From positions 62,001 to 126,000 of the forward strand of contig JAJFGJ010000030.1 of assembly GCA_021776175.1 (NCBI GenBank): DNA of 64,000 nt, in the 5' to 3' direction. The notes beneath the pieces are model-generated. The model did no database searches and was not told the DNA's origin. It saw only the letters and a list, made by a program, of their open reading frames with translations. Positions within the stretch are counted from its first letter, which is position 1. Every line of letters begins with the position of its first letter. This DNA is from Kiloniellaceae bacterium (GTDB lineage: Bacteria > Pseudomonadota > Alphaproteobacteria > Kiloniellales > J153). Of this stretch, positions 18,625 through 27,189 are shown one piece after another. The translations under genes were made by a program, and so were the position numbers.

Positions 18625-19557
18625 TTAGCTCCTCTCCTGTCCTGGGCGGCGGCAATTTTCCTTCCAGTGCGCCAAGGCCAGATGTTCCTCTTCCTTGAAT
18701 CGGCGCAGGCGGTTCATGAGATCGTCGAAATCGACGTCGTGGCCGTCGAAGTCCGGTCCGTCGACGCAAGCGAACATGATCCGGTCACCGATCTTGACCC
18801 GGCAACCGCCGCACATGCCGGTACCGTCGACCATGATTGGGTTCAGGCTGACGACGGTCTTGATGCCGTGCGGGCGCGTCGTCTCGGCGCAGGCCTTCAT
18901 CATGATCGGTGGGCCGATAGCGATCACCTCGTCGATATCCGAGTGCTGTTCGATGGCTTGCTCGATACCCTTGGTGACAAGGCCCTTGATCCCGGCGGAG
19001 CCGTCGTCCGTGCATATAATCAACTCATCACAGCACTGCCGGAACTTGTCTTCCCAGAAGATCAGGTCCCGGTTGCGAAAGCCGACGACGCCGATGACAT
19101 AGGCACCGCCCTCCTTGAAGGCGCGGGCCTGTGGAAATATCGGCGCCACGCCCAAGCCGCCGCCGATGCAAATCACCTTCTTGGCCCCACTGACGTGGCT
19201 TGGCAGGCCCATGGGCCCGACCATACCGTAAAGCGCCACGCCGGGATGGCAGAGCTGCTGCATCTCGCACGTGGATTTCCCGACCGCCTGGACGACCAGG
19301 GTCACGGTGCCTTTATCGCGGTCGAAGTCGGCGATGGTTAAGGGGATACGCTCGCTATGATCGTGCATCACGACGATCACGAACTGGCCAGGTCGGGCAG
19401 CCTTGGCCATCACTGGATGGTCGATATCGAGGCGGAAGGTCGTGTCCGAGAAGTCTTCCCGACCGACGATCGGAAATCCGGCATCAAGCTCTCCCGGACG
19501 CCACTTCCGCGGTTGTGTCCCCCCGCCGGTTTCGGTGTTTGGGCCTTGCCTATGCAC
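18625..19557 (-). CDS. NfnA/SudB-like ferredoxin-NAD(P) reductase subunit
   Basis: 310 residues from the preferred GTG start (19557), which has GAGGA 5 nt upstream. The FAD-binding barrel (RPGQFVIVVMH, ERIPLTIADFD) is followed by the NAD-binding part (GGGLGVAPIFPQ). The C-terminal GTGMCGGCRV...FACVDGPDFDGH segment supplies 2Fe-2S cysteines, as in NfnA and PyrK-like proteins. The reading frame stays open to 19683, but a perfect FNR site lies inside that extension, which argues for the downstream start. It heads the five-gene operon. Confidence 0.85.
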   Translation of the reverse strand: MHRQGPNTETGGGTQPRKWRPGELDAGFPIVGREDFSDTTFRLDIDHPVMAKAARPGQFVIVVMHDHSERIPLTIADFDRDKGTVTLVVQAVGKSTCEMQQLCHPGVALYGMVGPMGLPSHVSGAKKVICIGGGLGVAPIFPQARAFKEGGAYVIGVVGFRNRDLIFWEDKFRQCCDELIICTDDGSAGIKGLVTKGIEQAIEQHSDIDEVIAIGPPIMMKACAETTRPHGIKTVVSLNPIMVDGTGMCGGCRVKIGDRIMFACVDGPDFDGHDVDFDDLMNRLRRFKEEEHLALAHWKENCRRPGQERS

Positions 19558-19614
19558 GGCGGTCCTCGGCCAGAATTTGAGGGGCCATAGTACGTACCGG
19601 CGGTGGCCTGGGGA

Positions 19615-19628
19615 TTGATTTACATCAA
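19615..19628. promoter_or_regulatory. FNR/Anr/FixK-type box
   Basis: TTGATTTACATCAA is a perfect match to the dyad consensus TTGAT-N4-ATCAA bound by FNR-family regulators. Its centre is about 64 bp upstream of the GTG start of the NfnA-like gene. That leaves room for a class II promoter with a transcription start near 19580. It suggests induction of the 2-oxoacid:ferredoxin oxidoreductase operon under low oxygen. Confidence 0.75.
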
Positions 19629-19809
19629 CAAAGTGAAGGTTTTTTACCGCACTCCCGGTTTCCCTGGACCGATTTGGCATCATCGAATGGGCCCATCAGA
19701 CCGAAAAACGCGCTCGTCAATTGAACCGCCGTGAGGAATGAATGCCTATGGCACCTTAATGGCGAATCTTCCCGGCGAAGCCCTCCGCCGCGGCATTCAT
19801 GACAGGGCT

Positions 19810-20841
19810 CTAATTACCGAGAGCGCGCGCGAGGAAATTTTTCAGATCGGCAAGCGCGCGCTTGCGTGCGTCGACGTTGGAGCCGGCGTGGGCGCCCTTC
19901 GTTGCGCACCGCTTGACATAATTCTTGAATTTCGACCATTTCTCGAACCGGCCGGTGCTGGCGATCACGTATCCTTTCGCGCGGACAAAATAGGCGCAAT
20001 CCTTCCAGCTGTCGGCTTGCGGCAGATAGTTGCGGAACCGGCCCATGTAATCGAACCCGTGCGCGGCGTTTGCATAAACGATTGAGTGAGCCTCGTATCC
20101 GGACTTGGTTAGCCGTTCGGCGTAGTCGACGCAGGCCTGGGATCCGGACCAGTCATCTTCTTGGCCCAGCAGGTAAAGCATCGGCGCGCCGGTCAATGCG
20201 GTCTTGAAATCCTGCTCGCCGCACCATGGGTAAAACGCCGCGTGCGCCGCGAACCGGCGGCCTTGACGAGCCAAGCGTTTTTGCAGTCGTTTGCGTGAGG
20301 CCCAGTCGGCCACGAGACCGCCCTTCGACCAACCGATGAGGGCGATTCTGTCCGGGTCGATCCTCGGGTGCGTCGCCAGAAGCGCTAAGGCCGCATAGGC
20401 GTCGGCCAGCATCGAATACGGCGACACCGCGTCCTGATCGCCGACCGTGGTCTCGACACCGCGGGGTTTGAAGCTGTCGAGAACAAAGGCCGCGATTCCC
20501 CATTCGGCCAAGGACTCGGCGTAGCGGTATTGGTGATCGGACAGGCCGTCGCTTCCGTGCAGCAGAATTGCGGCGGGCAAGGTCCCGGAACGCCCTTTCG
20601 GCAATATGAGATCGCCGGAGATCGTCACCGGCGTGCCGACCGCCGCGCCGTCTTGGATATCGGACAAGCCGATGGTGGAGCTTACGAAACTGACCCGGCC
20701 CTGCGTGCCGTCGCGCAAGGTCGCCACGAGAGGGCCGCTTGACTGGCGGGGTTCCGCCCGCCAGACCCCGATCGCGACAACGCTCAGAACGGCGCCGAGG
20801 GCGACGACCAAGATCCGGTGCCTTGCTAAGGATTTCGCCAT
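19810..20841 (-). CDS. membrane-anchored or secreted alpha/beta hydrolase (dienelactone-hydrolase-like)
   Basis: 343 residues from the ATG that opens with a basic stretch and one hydrophobic helix (residues 9-28), a signal anchor or signal peptide. The hydrolase core shows AAILLHGSDG (oxyanion region), IGWSKGG (nucleophile Ser elbow), an acidic residue in LGQEDDW, and NAAHGFDY (catalytic His). The substrate is unknown. It lies 25 bp after the transporter-sirtuin fusion and is the last gene of the six-gene operon. The reading frame extends upstream into that gene, but without signal-peptide sense. Confidence 0.8.
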   Translation of the reverse strand: MAKSLARHRILVVALGAVLSVVAIGVWRAEPRQSSGPLVATLRDGTQGRVSFVSSTIGLSDIQDGAAVGTPVTISGDLILPKGRSGTLPAAILLHGSDGLSDHQYRYAESLAEWGIAAFVLDSFKPRGVETTVGDQDAVSPYSMLADAYAALALLATHPRIDPDRIALIGWSKGGLVADWASRKRLQKRLARQGRRFAAHAAFYPWCGEQDFKTALTGAPMLYLLGQEDDWSGSQACVDYAERLTKSGYEAHSIVYANAAHGFDYMGRFRNYLPQADSWKDCAYFVRAKGYVIASTGRFEKWSKFKNYVKRCATKGAHAGSNVDARKRALADLKNFLARALGN

Positions 20842-20866
20842 AGTGTGCCTCGAAGGCCGGGGGCCG

Positions 20867-22525
20867 TTAATCGCACCAACGGGGCCACCGCCCCAGTGTA
20901 CCGCCGTCGGGCATGAGGCGGAGCATGACCGACACGGCGTCGAGATAAGGTAAGGCCGCCTCCGGCGTGGCGGCGAGCACCATGTCGTCGGAGCCTGGGA
21001 GGTGGGACGAAACCTCATCCGTTACGAAGACAATATGGCCCCCGATGCCACGGACCGTGTCCAGGATGAAATCCGACCATTCGTCTCGTTCCTGCGCGCC
21101 GAGGACCAACAGGACGGCGCAGTCCGCGAGGTCGCGTTCTATGGCAAGTCTATCCTCGCAAGCCATGGCATCATGGAACAGGTTAGTGTCTGGGATCAGG
21201 GCGCCCGAACAGTCCGGACACCGCAGGTCGCAGCGGCGCCAGATCCGGCCCGGCGGCCAACCGTCGTTGAAACCGCAGTCCAGGCAGGCGATCCGATCGA
21301 TCCGCCCGTGCACGTCCGCGACCTCTTTGGCTCCGGCTTTTCGCAGGGTGCCGAGAACGTCCCGGGACAGAATCTTCCGCACCCATCCTCGGCCCTCGAA
21401 GCGAGCGAGGGCGTGGTGTTGCGCCTTTGCTTCCATCTCTTGCGCCGAGGCGCGCAAACGATCGCACACCTCCCAGAATGCCTTGCGTAAGCGGAGCGAC
21501 GCGCGTAGCCGGTCATGGGAAAATGCCGGAGGCTTCGCGCGCTCACCGCGCCGACCGCCGCTCAGCGACTCCAAGGCCAAGGCGTATTTGGCCGAGTCTC
21601 CGCCCAGCACCGCCATGATCGGACGGCCCGCCGCACGGGCACGGTGCATCGTCAGGGCCGCCCGCCAAAAATTGGGCTGGAGCAGCAGCGCGTGCCTTAT
21701 GCGCCGCATAGCGGCGATGGATAACCAGAGCCCAAGCGCCAGAGGGGCCAGAAGGGGCGGCGCGATATCGGCGGCGCCGCTCGTTGTCCAAAATAGCCAG
21801 ATTATGCCCGCCGATAGGGCGGCGATCATGCCGCCGAGGGTTCCGGCCAAGGATTCCCGCAGAAAAACCGCCTGCATGGCGAAAAACGCCAGCGGCACTG
21901 TCAGGGCCCAGAGCCCACTGTAGGCCAAGCCGTTGCCTTCTTGGCTCACCGACATATACGCAATCGATCCAAGGCACAGCGACCAGGCAGCGGCCAAGCC
22001 GCACTTCATGGCCATGGCGGCGACGATGCACAGAGCGCCCAGCAACGCGCCCGGTATTCCCAGCGGGGATGACGGCGTTTCTATCCAGAACCACGTGCCC
22101 GGCGCCGCGAGCGCCCAGGACACAACCATGGCCGTCACCATGGCCGGCATGGAAAGCGCCGGCAAGGAAACGAGGGCAAGGCCGCGCCGCAGCACGAACT
22201 CGAGCGCGACGCAGAGGCTCATAACGGTCACGAACAAGGACACTTCGAACGCACCATCGGCGAAGAAGCCGCCCCACAGAATGCCAATGATCGCCGTGTT
22301 GAACCCAGCTAGACCGCGTTCCCATTCCTCGCGGGGATAGACCCAGCCGAAAACCCCCATGGCGGTCCCAAAAGCGGCGCCCGCCAGCGCCCCGGCGGCA
22401 CCCCAGGGAGATATGAGCGCCAGGCCCGCCAGAATCAGCGCGCCGGCCATCGACCGGTCGCAAAACGCGAGCTGCGCCACCCCCCGGAGCAACGTCTGGA
22501 CAAAGAGTTTAGAAGTCGCAGTCAT
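20867..22525 (-). CDS. urea transporter domain fused to a sirtuin-like domain
   Basis: 552 residues. Residues 1-290 are hydrophobic and match the bacterial UT urea-channel family: LLRGVAQLAFCDRSMAGAL, LISPWGAAGALAGAAFG and GLAGFNTAIIGI. Residues ~300-552 look like a diverged Sir2 domain: DVHGRIDRIACLDCG (catalytic-His position H406, first zinc pair C414/C417), CPDC (C436/C439), then GALIPDTNLFHDAM and VLLVLGAQ. The usual N-terminal GAGxS NAD motif is degenerate or missing. The ATG overlaps the decarboxylase stop by 17 bp. A frame continuing upstream of it is only an antisense-like overlap of the decarboxylase gene. I know of no standard role for such a fusion. Confidence 0.75.
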   Translation of the reverse strand: MTATSKLFVQTLLRGVAQLAFCDRSMAGALILAGLALISPWGAAGALAGAAFGTAMGVFGWVYPREEWERGLAGFNTAIIGILWGGFFADGAFEVSLFVTVMSLCVALEFVLRRGLALVSLPALSMPAMVTAMVVSWALAAPGTWFWIETPSSPLGIPGALLGALCIVAAMAMKCGLAAAWSLCLGSIAYMSVSQEGNGLAYSGLWALTVPLAFFAMQAVFLRESLAGTLGGMIAALSAGIIWLFWTTSGAADIAPPLLAPLALGLWLSIAAMRRIRHALLLQPNFWRAALTMHRARAAGRPIMAVLGGDSAKYALALESLSGGRRGERAKPPAFSHDRLRASLRLRKAFWEVCDRLRASAQEMEAKAQHHALARFEGRGWVRKILSRDVLGTLRKAGAKEVADVHGRIDRIACLDCGFNDGWPPGRIWRRCDLRCPDCSGALIPDTNLFHDAMACEDRLAIERDLADCAVLLVLGAQERDEWSDFILDTVRGIGGHIVFVTDEVSSHLPGSDDMVLAATPEAALPYLDAVSVMLRLMPDGGTLGRWPRWCD

Positions 22526-23888
22526 CGCCACGCAGCCTCTCGGGAAGGCGGTCGAGGGCGAAGACGTCGCGCCAAGTCTCGCGCCGCCGGACCAGTTCCG
22601 GCCCCTCCGGCCCAAGGAGAACCGTCGCCGGCCGGGTTTGAATGAACTGCATGGATTGGCTGTGGCAATAGGCTCCGACGTGAGAAATGGACAGGATGTC
22701 GCCCATCTCGACCGGCGGAAGCAACGCCTGTTCGCGAAGACGGTCGCTCTGCATGCACAACGGGCCGTAGATATCCACGGCCTGGTGGCGGCCGTGCTGA
22801 ATCCCGCTCGGGCCGGCGGCCCGGCCCATGGCGTGATTGTAGAAACATGCCGTGGGCACCAGATTGACACCGGCGTCGACAATGACCGCCGGCGTCTGGC
22901 CGTCAACGGCCTTCTCCGCCACCACGGTACACAGAAGCTGTGTGGAGGCATCGACGATGGCGCGTCCAGGCTCGAGGACCAGTATCGGCCGCCCACCGAA
23001 CAGCTCCCTGGCGTTTTGCAGGCGGCTGCAGATTTCCTCGGCGTAGGAAAACCAGAAATTGCCTTCGCGGCGGCTGCCGCCCTGGAAGTCGAACTCCGGG
23101 CGCAGCGTGTTGCTGGATGGGAAGCCGCCGCCCACATCGATCATGGTCGGCTCGAGCCCCAGGTCCCGGGCCCGCTTGGCCAGATGAATCAGCCGCTCCA
23201 CCGATTTGGCGTAGAGCTCCTCTATCAGGACGAAGGTGCCGCAGTGATTATGCAGCAGTTCGAGGCGGAGGCGCGGATTGAGCGCGATTCGTTCCAGCGC
23301 CTTATGGCTGTCGCCGTTGTCGTCGTTGAAACCGAATTTGGTCCAACCGATGGCGCCGAAGCGAAAGCTGATCCGGATTCCTATGCGAACCGGCGCCGAA
23401 AGCCCGGCCGCGATTGCCTCTACCTGCGCCAGTTCGTCGAAGTTGTCTATATTGACGACGGCGCCTTCGCCAAGCGCCCGCTCCAACTCCTCCTGGGTCT
23501 TGTGGGGTCCGTTGAAGATCATCTGAGAGGCCGGGAACCCAAGGGCGCGGGCCAGCTCGTATTCCATGCCGGAGACAACCTCGGCCCAGGCGCCTTCGTC
23601 CTTCAGGACCGAACACACGGCAGGCAGGTAATTGGTCTTGATCGAATAAGCGACACGGGTCTCCAGGTGAGTGTCCGTGAAGGCCTCCAGAAAGGTGCGG
23701 TAATCATCTCTCAACCGCCGTTCGGAGATGACGAATAACGGCGAGCCGTATTGCTCGACTAAGGCCGAGGCGTCTACTTCCTGATCGAGATCGGAGAATG
23801 CCGAGACCTCGCGCGTCGCATGTTTGGTGAAAGCGATGAAGGGCAGCCGTGTGATCTCCGGCGGCTCGTAGGCGGTCGGCTCAGTCAT
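22509..23888 (-). CDS. PLP-dependent decarboxylase, group IV (diaminopimelate/ornithine decarboxylase-like)
   Basis: 459 residues with the alanine-racemase-fold barrel. The PLP lysine is in AYSIKTNYLP (K84), the phosphate loop at MIDVGGGFPSS, and LVLEPGRAIV and the C-terminal SHVGAYCHSQS region (active-site Cys area) are present. It would decarboxylate a basic or dicarboxylic amino acid, or a carrier- or ligase-made derivative; which one is unclear. The ATG overlaps the stop of the ATP-grasp gene (8 bp), indicating coupled translation with a ligase-like enzyme rather than a stand-alone lysA. Confidence 0.85.
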   Translation of the reverse strand: MTEPTAYEPPEITRLPFIAFTKHATREVSAFSDLDQEVDASALVEQYGSPLFVISERRLRDDYRTFLEAFTDTHLETRVAYSIKTNYLPAVCSVLKDEGAWAEVVSGMEYELARALGFPASQMIFNGPHKTQEELERALGEGAVVNIDNFDELAQVEAIAAGLSAPVRIGIRISFRFGAIGWTKFGFNDDNGDSHKALERIALNPRLRLELLHNHCGTFVLIEELYAKSVERLIHLAKRARDLGLEPTMIDVGGGFPSSNTLRPEFDFQGGSRREGNFWFSYAEEICSRLQNARELFGGRPILVLEPGRAIVDASTQLLCTVVAEKAVDGQTPAVIVDAGVNLVPTACFYNHAMGRAAGPSGIQHGRHQAVDIYGPLCMQSDRLREQALLPPVEMGDILSISHVGAYCHSQSMQFIQTRPATVLLGPEGPELVRRRETWRDVFALDRLPERLRGDDCDF

Positions 23889-26040
23889 GGGACAGGACTC
23901 CCTTGGTGGAAAGCGCCGCGACGTGGCTGGCACGAAGCGGGAATTCTTCGCTGCTGCGGAGGAAAACCAACTCCTTATCGTCGGCGGGAGGATTTACATG
24001 CTTGCCCATCGCGAGCCGGGCCGCCAGATACGGCTGGTTCGAACCAAGGGCCGCCGAGTAGTAGATCCACGCGGTGAAGCGCGGGTTGACCTCTATCAGG
24101 TAGAAGCGGTCGGTCACCTCGTCGCACATGAATTCACCTTCAGCCGGCCCGACCCACTCGATGGAGCGAAGGAACTCCGCGAAGGCGGCCTCGAGGCGTG
24201 GTTGTTCCACGCGTACCGCGCTCCAGGTACTGCCGCGCCCGCAGATCGCCAGCTTCTTGATGGTCATCGTCGAGACGACACGGTGATCGGTGTCGCAAAC
24301 CACGCTGACGGCGTAGACGGGCCCGACGATGTGCGACTGCACGATGACCTCTTTCGGGCCGCTTGCGCTTAGCTGCGACCAAGCGCATTTGGCATCGGCT
24401 TCCGACGCCACGGGAATGCAGTGCGAGACCGGTCCCTTAACCACTGCCGGGAGACCAAGGGAGCGCACCGCCTTGAGCACCTGCGCTTCGCTTTTGGCGA
24501 TCCGGCTGTCCGGGATGGCGAAACCACCCCAATCGCCAGGAAGCGTGCCGCGGAAGAGATTCGGTTTGCTTCGCAGTTCGAGGCTTTCCCCAGACGGCAG
24601 TAGAGTATGCACACCCATCTTTCGAAGCTTGCCGGCGGCCTCGATGAACCGCGGCAGTTCCCCGTCGAGACTGGGGATCAGGACATCGAAGGGAGACACC
24701 TCGTGAATCTCCACCAGCCGCTCCAGCAGGGCGTCAACCGACTCGCCGTGTGGGAGATTGAAGCACCGGTCGAACAGCTCACCCTGGTAGGCGCCCGAGT
24801 CGAACGTGCCATAGGCGAGTCCGTACACCTGCGAGATCCCATCCGCCGTACGCAACGCCCGGGCGACACCAAGCCCCGGATTGATAACGTCGAAGCTGCT
24901 GATTCCGGTCAGCGCCACCCTCAACCCGTGCGGCGGCGAACCGTTGCGCGCCGGCCGCGCGGCGCCGTTCGCCGGCGGCCGTCCATCGACACTCCTGTGC
25001 CGCCGGTAGTCGAGCAGATCTTCGACCGGAACTGCCGTCTCGGCGATGCCGCGAACATACATCGTGCCCGCCCGGGCCAGGACCCGCATCCCTGTCAGGT
25101 CCTGGTCCTCCAGGATATGGCCGAGCAACAAAGCGGCCAGGTTCGTGCCGGCCCAATGGCACAGCATGCTCCATGTGGGAAGATGGCCGCGCACGTCGCA
25201 CAGCCAGAGGTCTTTAGAACCGGCCGCGCGGACCGCCACGAGTTCGACCGGCCCCTGCCAGTCCAGGGCCTCGAGAACATCGCGCGCGAACCTGGCGACA
25301 TCCGGATCGTCAACCACCGCGCCGGAAACCGTGCGCCCTTCGCCATTCACCGCTAGGCTGCGCCGAATCACCATGGCGGCACAATCGCCTTTGCTGTCGG
25401 CGACCATCGCGATGTTGAATTTTTCCCCGGCCACCTGCCGCTGCAGAACGATACGCGCGCTACGGCTAGAAATGGTTTGGGCCACGGCCAGTTCTGCCTG
25501 AGCCGAGTTGAACACGAGCCGCGATCCCGAAGGCGCGCACGTCACATAAAGCGGATAGCCGAGTTGATCGGCCTGGCGTGCGACGTCGGCCGGGTCGGTG
25601 ACGGTCACAGTGGGCGGCCCGGGATATCGATGGTTGCCGAGGAACCTTGGCAGGTTTTCCGGCCGCACGATCTCCAGACGCTCCAAACTGGGCAACAGCG
25701 TGCGGATGTCCCGCTTTTGCAGGCGTTCCTTAAGCCTGGCGGCTACGCGCGCATCGGCGCCGCTGCCGGGGACGAGGGCCGCGAACGGGCTTTCCTCGTG
25801 AGCGCACACGACGGCTTTAAAGAATGCATCCTCGCCAGCGGCCGCTGGCGGCAGCCGGTGAATTCGGTCGGCCAAACCGGGCAGCCAGGCGCCGGGCAGG
25901 ACAGGATCGCCGCCCAGCGCGGTAAGTGTGAGTTCTCCGTCCCATCCTTCCCGTAGGGCGCGGGCAACGGAAACCCCGGGGCCGGGCGATTCCAGGCCGG
26001 AAAACCCGGTCAGCGCGACACCGATATCTTTCGAAACCAT
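23881..26040 (-). CDS. tandem ATP-grasp protein (carbamoyl-phosphate-synthase-large-chain-like)
   Basis: About 719 residues made of two related halves, each opening with a Rossmann-like pre-ATP-grasp unit (VALTGFSG and VALTGISSFD, both followed by GxGVARAL). In the second half the metal/ATP motif YLIEVNPRF is intact. The equivalent place in the first half reads WLCDVRGHL, so that half is probably not catalytic. It resembles CarB or an ATP-grasp amino-acid ligase rather than either exactly. The start is the ATG at 26040 behind GGGAAAGG. It overlaps the decarboxylase gene downstream, so a ligase-decarboxylase pair is likely. Confidence 0.75.
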   Translation of the reverse strand: MVSKDIGVALTGFSGLESPGPGVSVARALREGWDGELTLTALGGDPVLPGAWLPGLADRIHRLPPAAAGEDAFFKAVVCAHEESPFAALVPGSGADARVAARLKERLQKRDIRTLLPSLERLEIVRPENLPRFLGNHRYPGPPTVTVTDPADVARQADQLGYPLYVTCAPSGSRLVFNSAQAELAVAQTISSRSARIVLQRQVAGEKFNIAMVADSKGDCAAMVIRRSLAVNGEGRTVSGAVVDDPDVARFARDVLEALDWQGPVELVAVRAAGSKDLWLCDVRGHLPTWSMLCHWAGTNLAALLLGHILEDQDLTGMRVLARAGTMYVRGIAETAVPVEDLLDYRRHRSVDGRPPANGAARPARNGSPPHGLRVALTGISSFDVINPGLGVARALRTADGISQVYGLAYGTFDSGAYQGELFDRCFNLPHGESVDALLERLVEIHEVSPFDVLIPSLDGELPRFIEAAGKLRKMGVHTLLPSGESLELRSKPNLFRGTLPGDWGGFAIPDSRIAKSEAQVLKAVRSLGLPAVVKGPVSHCIPVASEADAKCAWSQLSASGPKEVIVQSHIVGPVYAVSVVCDTDHRVVSTMTIKKLAICGRGSTWSAVRVEQPRLEAAFAEFLRSIEWVGPAEGEFMCDEVTDRFYLIEVNPRFTAWIYYSAALGSNQPYLAARLAMGKHVNPPADDKELVFLRSSEEFPLRASHVAALSTKGVLSHD

Positions 26041-26109
26041 GGCCGGAGCCTTTCCCAAGTATCAGGTCCGAGTTTTCCCGTATGGCGCGAATTGAGATTC
26101 GCGGCCTCG

Positions 26110-26712
26110 TCAGCGTTCGAGCGAGATCAGATCGCAGCGTTCGGTGCCATTGGTATCTTCATATGTCCAACGGACGGAAACACCCGTTTCAGGCTGTAGA
26201 TAGGTGGTCATTCTCGACCAATAGACGCCGTGAAAAACCTTCCGCTCCTCGGAAACAGGAGTGAGGCGCACGGCTCCAAGGACGCGATGCTTGACGTCTT
26301 GAGGTTGCCCCACGCTGACCTCGTAGTCCCAGACCCACTTTTCCTCGCCCGATTGGGTCGGAACCGCGCCTTTGAATTTGGACCCGGGAACGAGCTTGTA
26401 GAAGCCCTCGAAGTCCTCCATGTCGAACCACTGGGCGCGATTCCCGGAAAGTTCGTACCAAAGACTCGTGCCGGTAAGCCGGGCGTGCTTTCTCGAAAAA
26501 TACGGGACACCGTCCACTTGTCCTTCGTAGCGCACGACGTCCTTCTCGGTCTCCACGACGGTCAGCTCATATCGCTTGCTGTAGGGGCCCTCGCAATCCC
26601 ACACCATCCTGGTTCCAAGCTTGGGCGCATTTAGTTCGGCATGGGCCGGACCGGCCGCCAATCCGGAACTCATCGTAGCGGCAAGAACTATGAGCGCTAT
26701 CGGCATACGCAT
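26110..26712 (-). CDS. secreted protein of unknown function
   Basis: 200 residues. A signal peptide is clear (hydrophobic residues 3-18, cleavage after AGPAHA). The mature part is rich in aromatic residues and has two cysteines (in VWDCEGP and ERCDLISL), possibly a disulfide in the periplasm. No family was recognised. The start has GAGAGGA 9 nt upstream. It sits between the PqqD-like gene and the ATP-grasp gene on the same strand, so it is probably part of that operon. Confidence 0.75.
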   Translation of the reverse strand: MRMPIALIVLAATMSSGLAAGPAHAELNAPKLGTRMVWDCEGPYSKRYELTVVETEKDVVRYEGQVDGVPYFSRKHARLTGTSLWYELSGNRAQWFDMEDFEGFYKLVPGSKFKGAVPTQSGEEKWVWDYEVSVGQPQDVKHRVLGAVRLTPVSEERKVFHGVYWSRMTTYLQPETGVSVRWTYEDTNGTERCDLISLER

Positions 26713-26796
26713 TGTGACATTTCCTCTCAGGGCAGTTGTCCCGTAGCACGTATTTATCATGGGTCTCAAACTGGTACGGAATCTAAATAGATTGAA

Positions 26797-27159
26797 TCAA
26801 GCAGGTAGCTCCGCCAGGCCCATCGAAGTCCGGCCCACCGAATTCTGGCTTCCTCGCTCCACGGCCGGAAGCGGCCGGCCGGCCTCGCGGAATTCTAGAA
26901 AGCCCTGGGCGCTGAGCGATTCCAGGAACCGCCCCATGTCACGACGGGCGTCCGCGACGCTTACATTAAACTCCGCCGACAAGGCCGCTGCGAGGAGCTC
27001 CTCCGTGGCGCCATCTTCAAGACGGAGCACAAGGAATGCCGCCGCGGTATTGCAAGAGCACATTGTGCCGCTATGACTATCGATCAGAACAACGTCTTCC
27101 GTCTGCGCGTCCCGTTCGATCAAGATGTGCGAACGAAGAGCAAATCGACTACCGTCCAT
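26797..27159 (-). CDS. PqqD-like (RRE fold) protein
   Basis: 120 residues. The pattern VVLIDSHSGTMCSCNTAAAFLVLRL, then ATEELLAAAL, then ADARRDMGRFLESLSAQGFL fits the PqqD family: a strand pair, then a winged-helix. These proteins bind leader peptides of ribosomally made peptides and present them to modifying enzymes. A GGAG site lies 8 nt before the ATG. It is the first gene of the six-gene operon. No PqqA, PqqE or other pqq gene is in the window, so it need not concern PQQ. The partner peptide is unknown. Confidence 0.72.
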   Translation of the reverse strand: MDGSRFALRSHILIERDAQTEDVVLIDSHSGTMCSCNTAAAFLVLRLEDGATEELLAAALSAEFNVSVADARRDMGRFLESLSAQGFLEFREAGRPLPAVERGSQNSVGRTSMGLAELPA

Positions 27160-27189
27160 GTTTTTTCTCCGGCTTGATAAGGGCGCATC

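Noticed and set aside
19558-19683. Upstream extension of the NfnA-like protein to an ATG at 19683
   Set aside because: It would place a perfect FNR site inside coding sequence and adds residues with no counterpart in the family; the GTG at 19557 has a good ribosome site.
22526-23137. N-terminal extension of the urea-transporter/sirtuin frame, about 204 residues
   Set aside because: It runs opposite in sense to nothing but in another frame of the decarboxylase gene, is Arg/Ser/Ala-rich without membrane or domain character, and the ATG at 22525 fits the start of the UT family.
22359-23738. 459-codon plus-strand frame opposite the PLP decarboxylase
   Set aside because: The decarboxylase motifs on the minus strand are unambiguous; the plus frame shows none.
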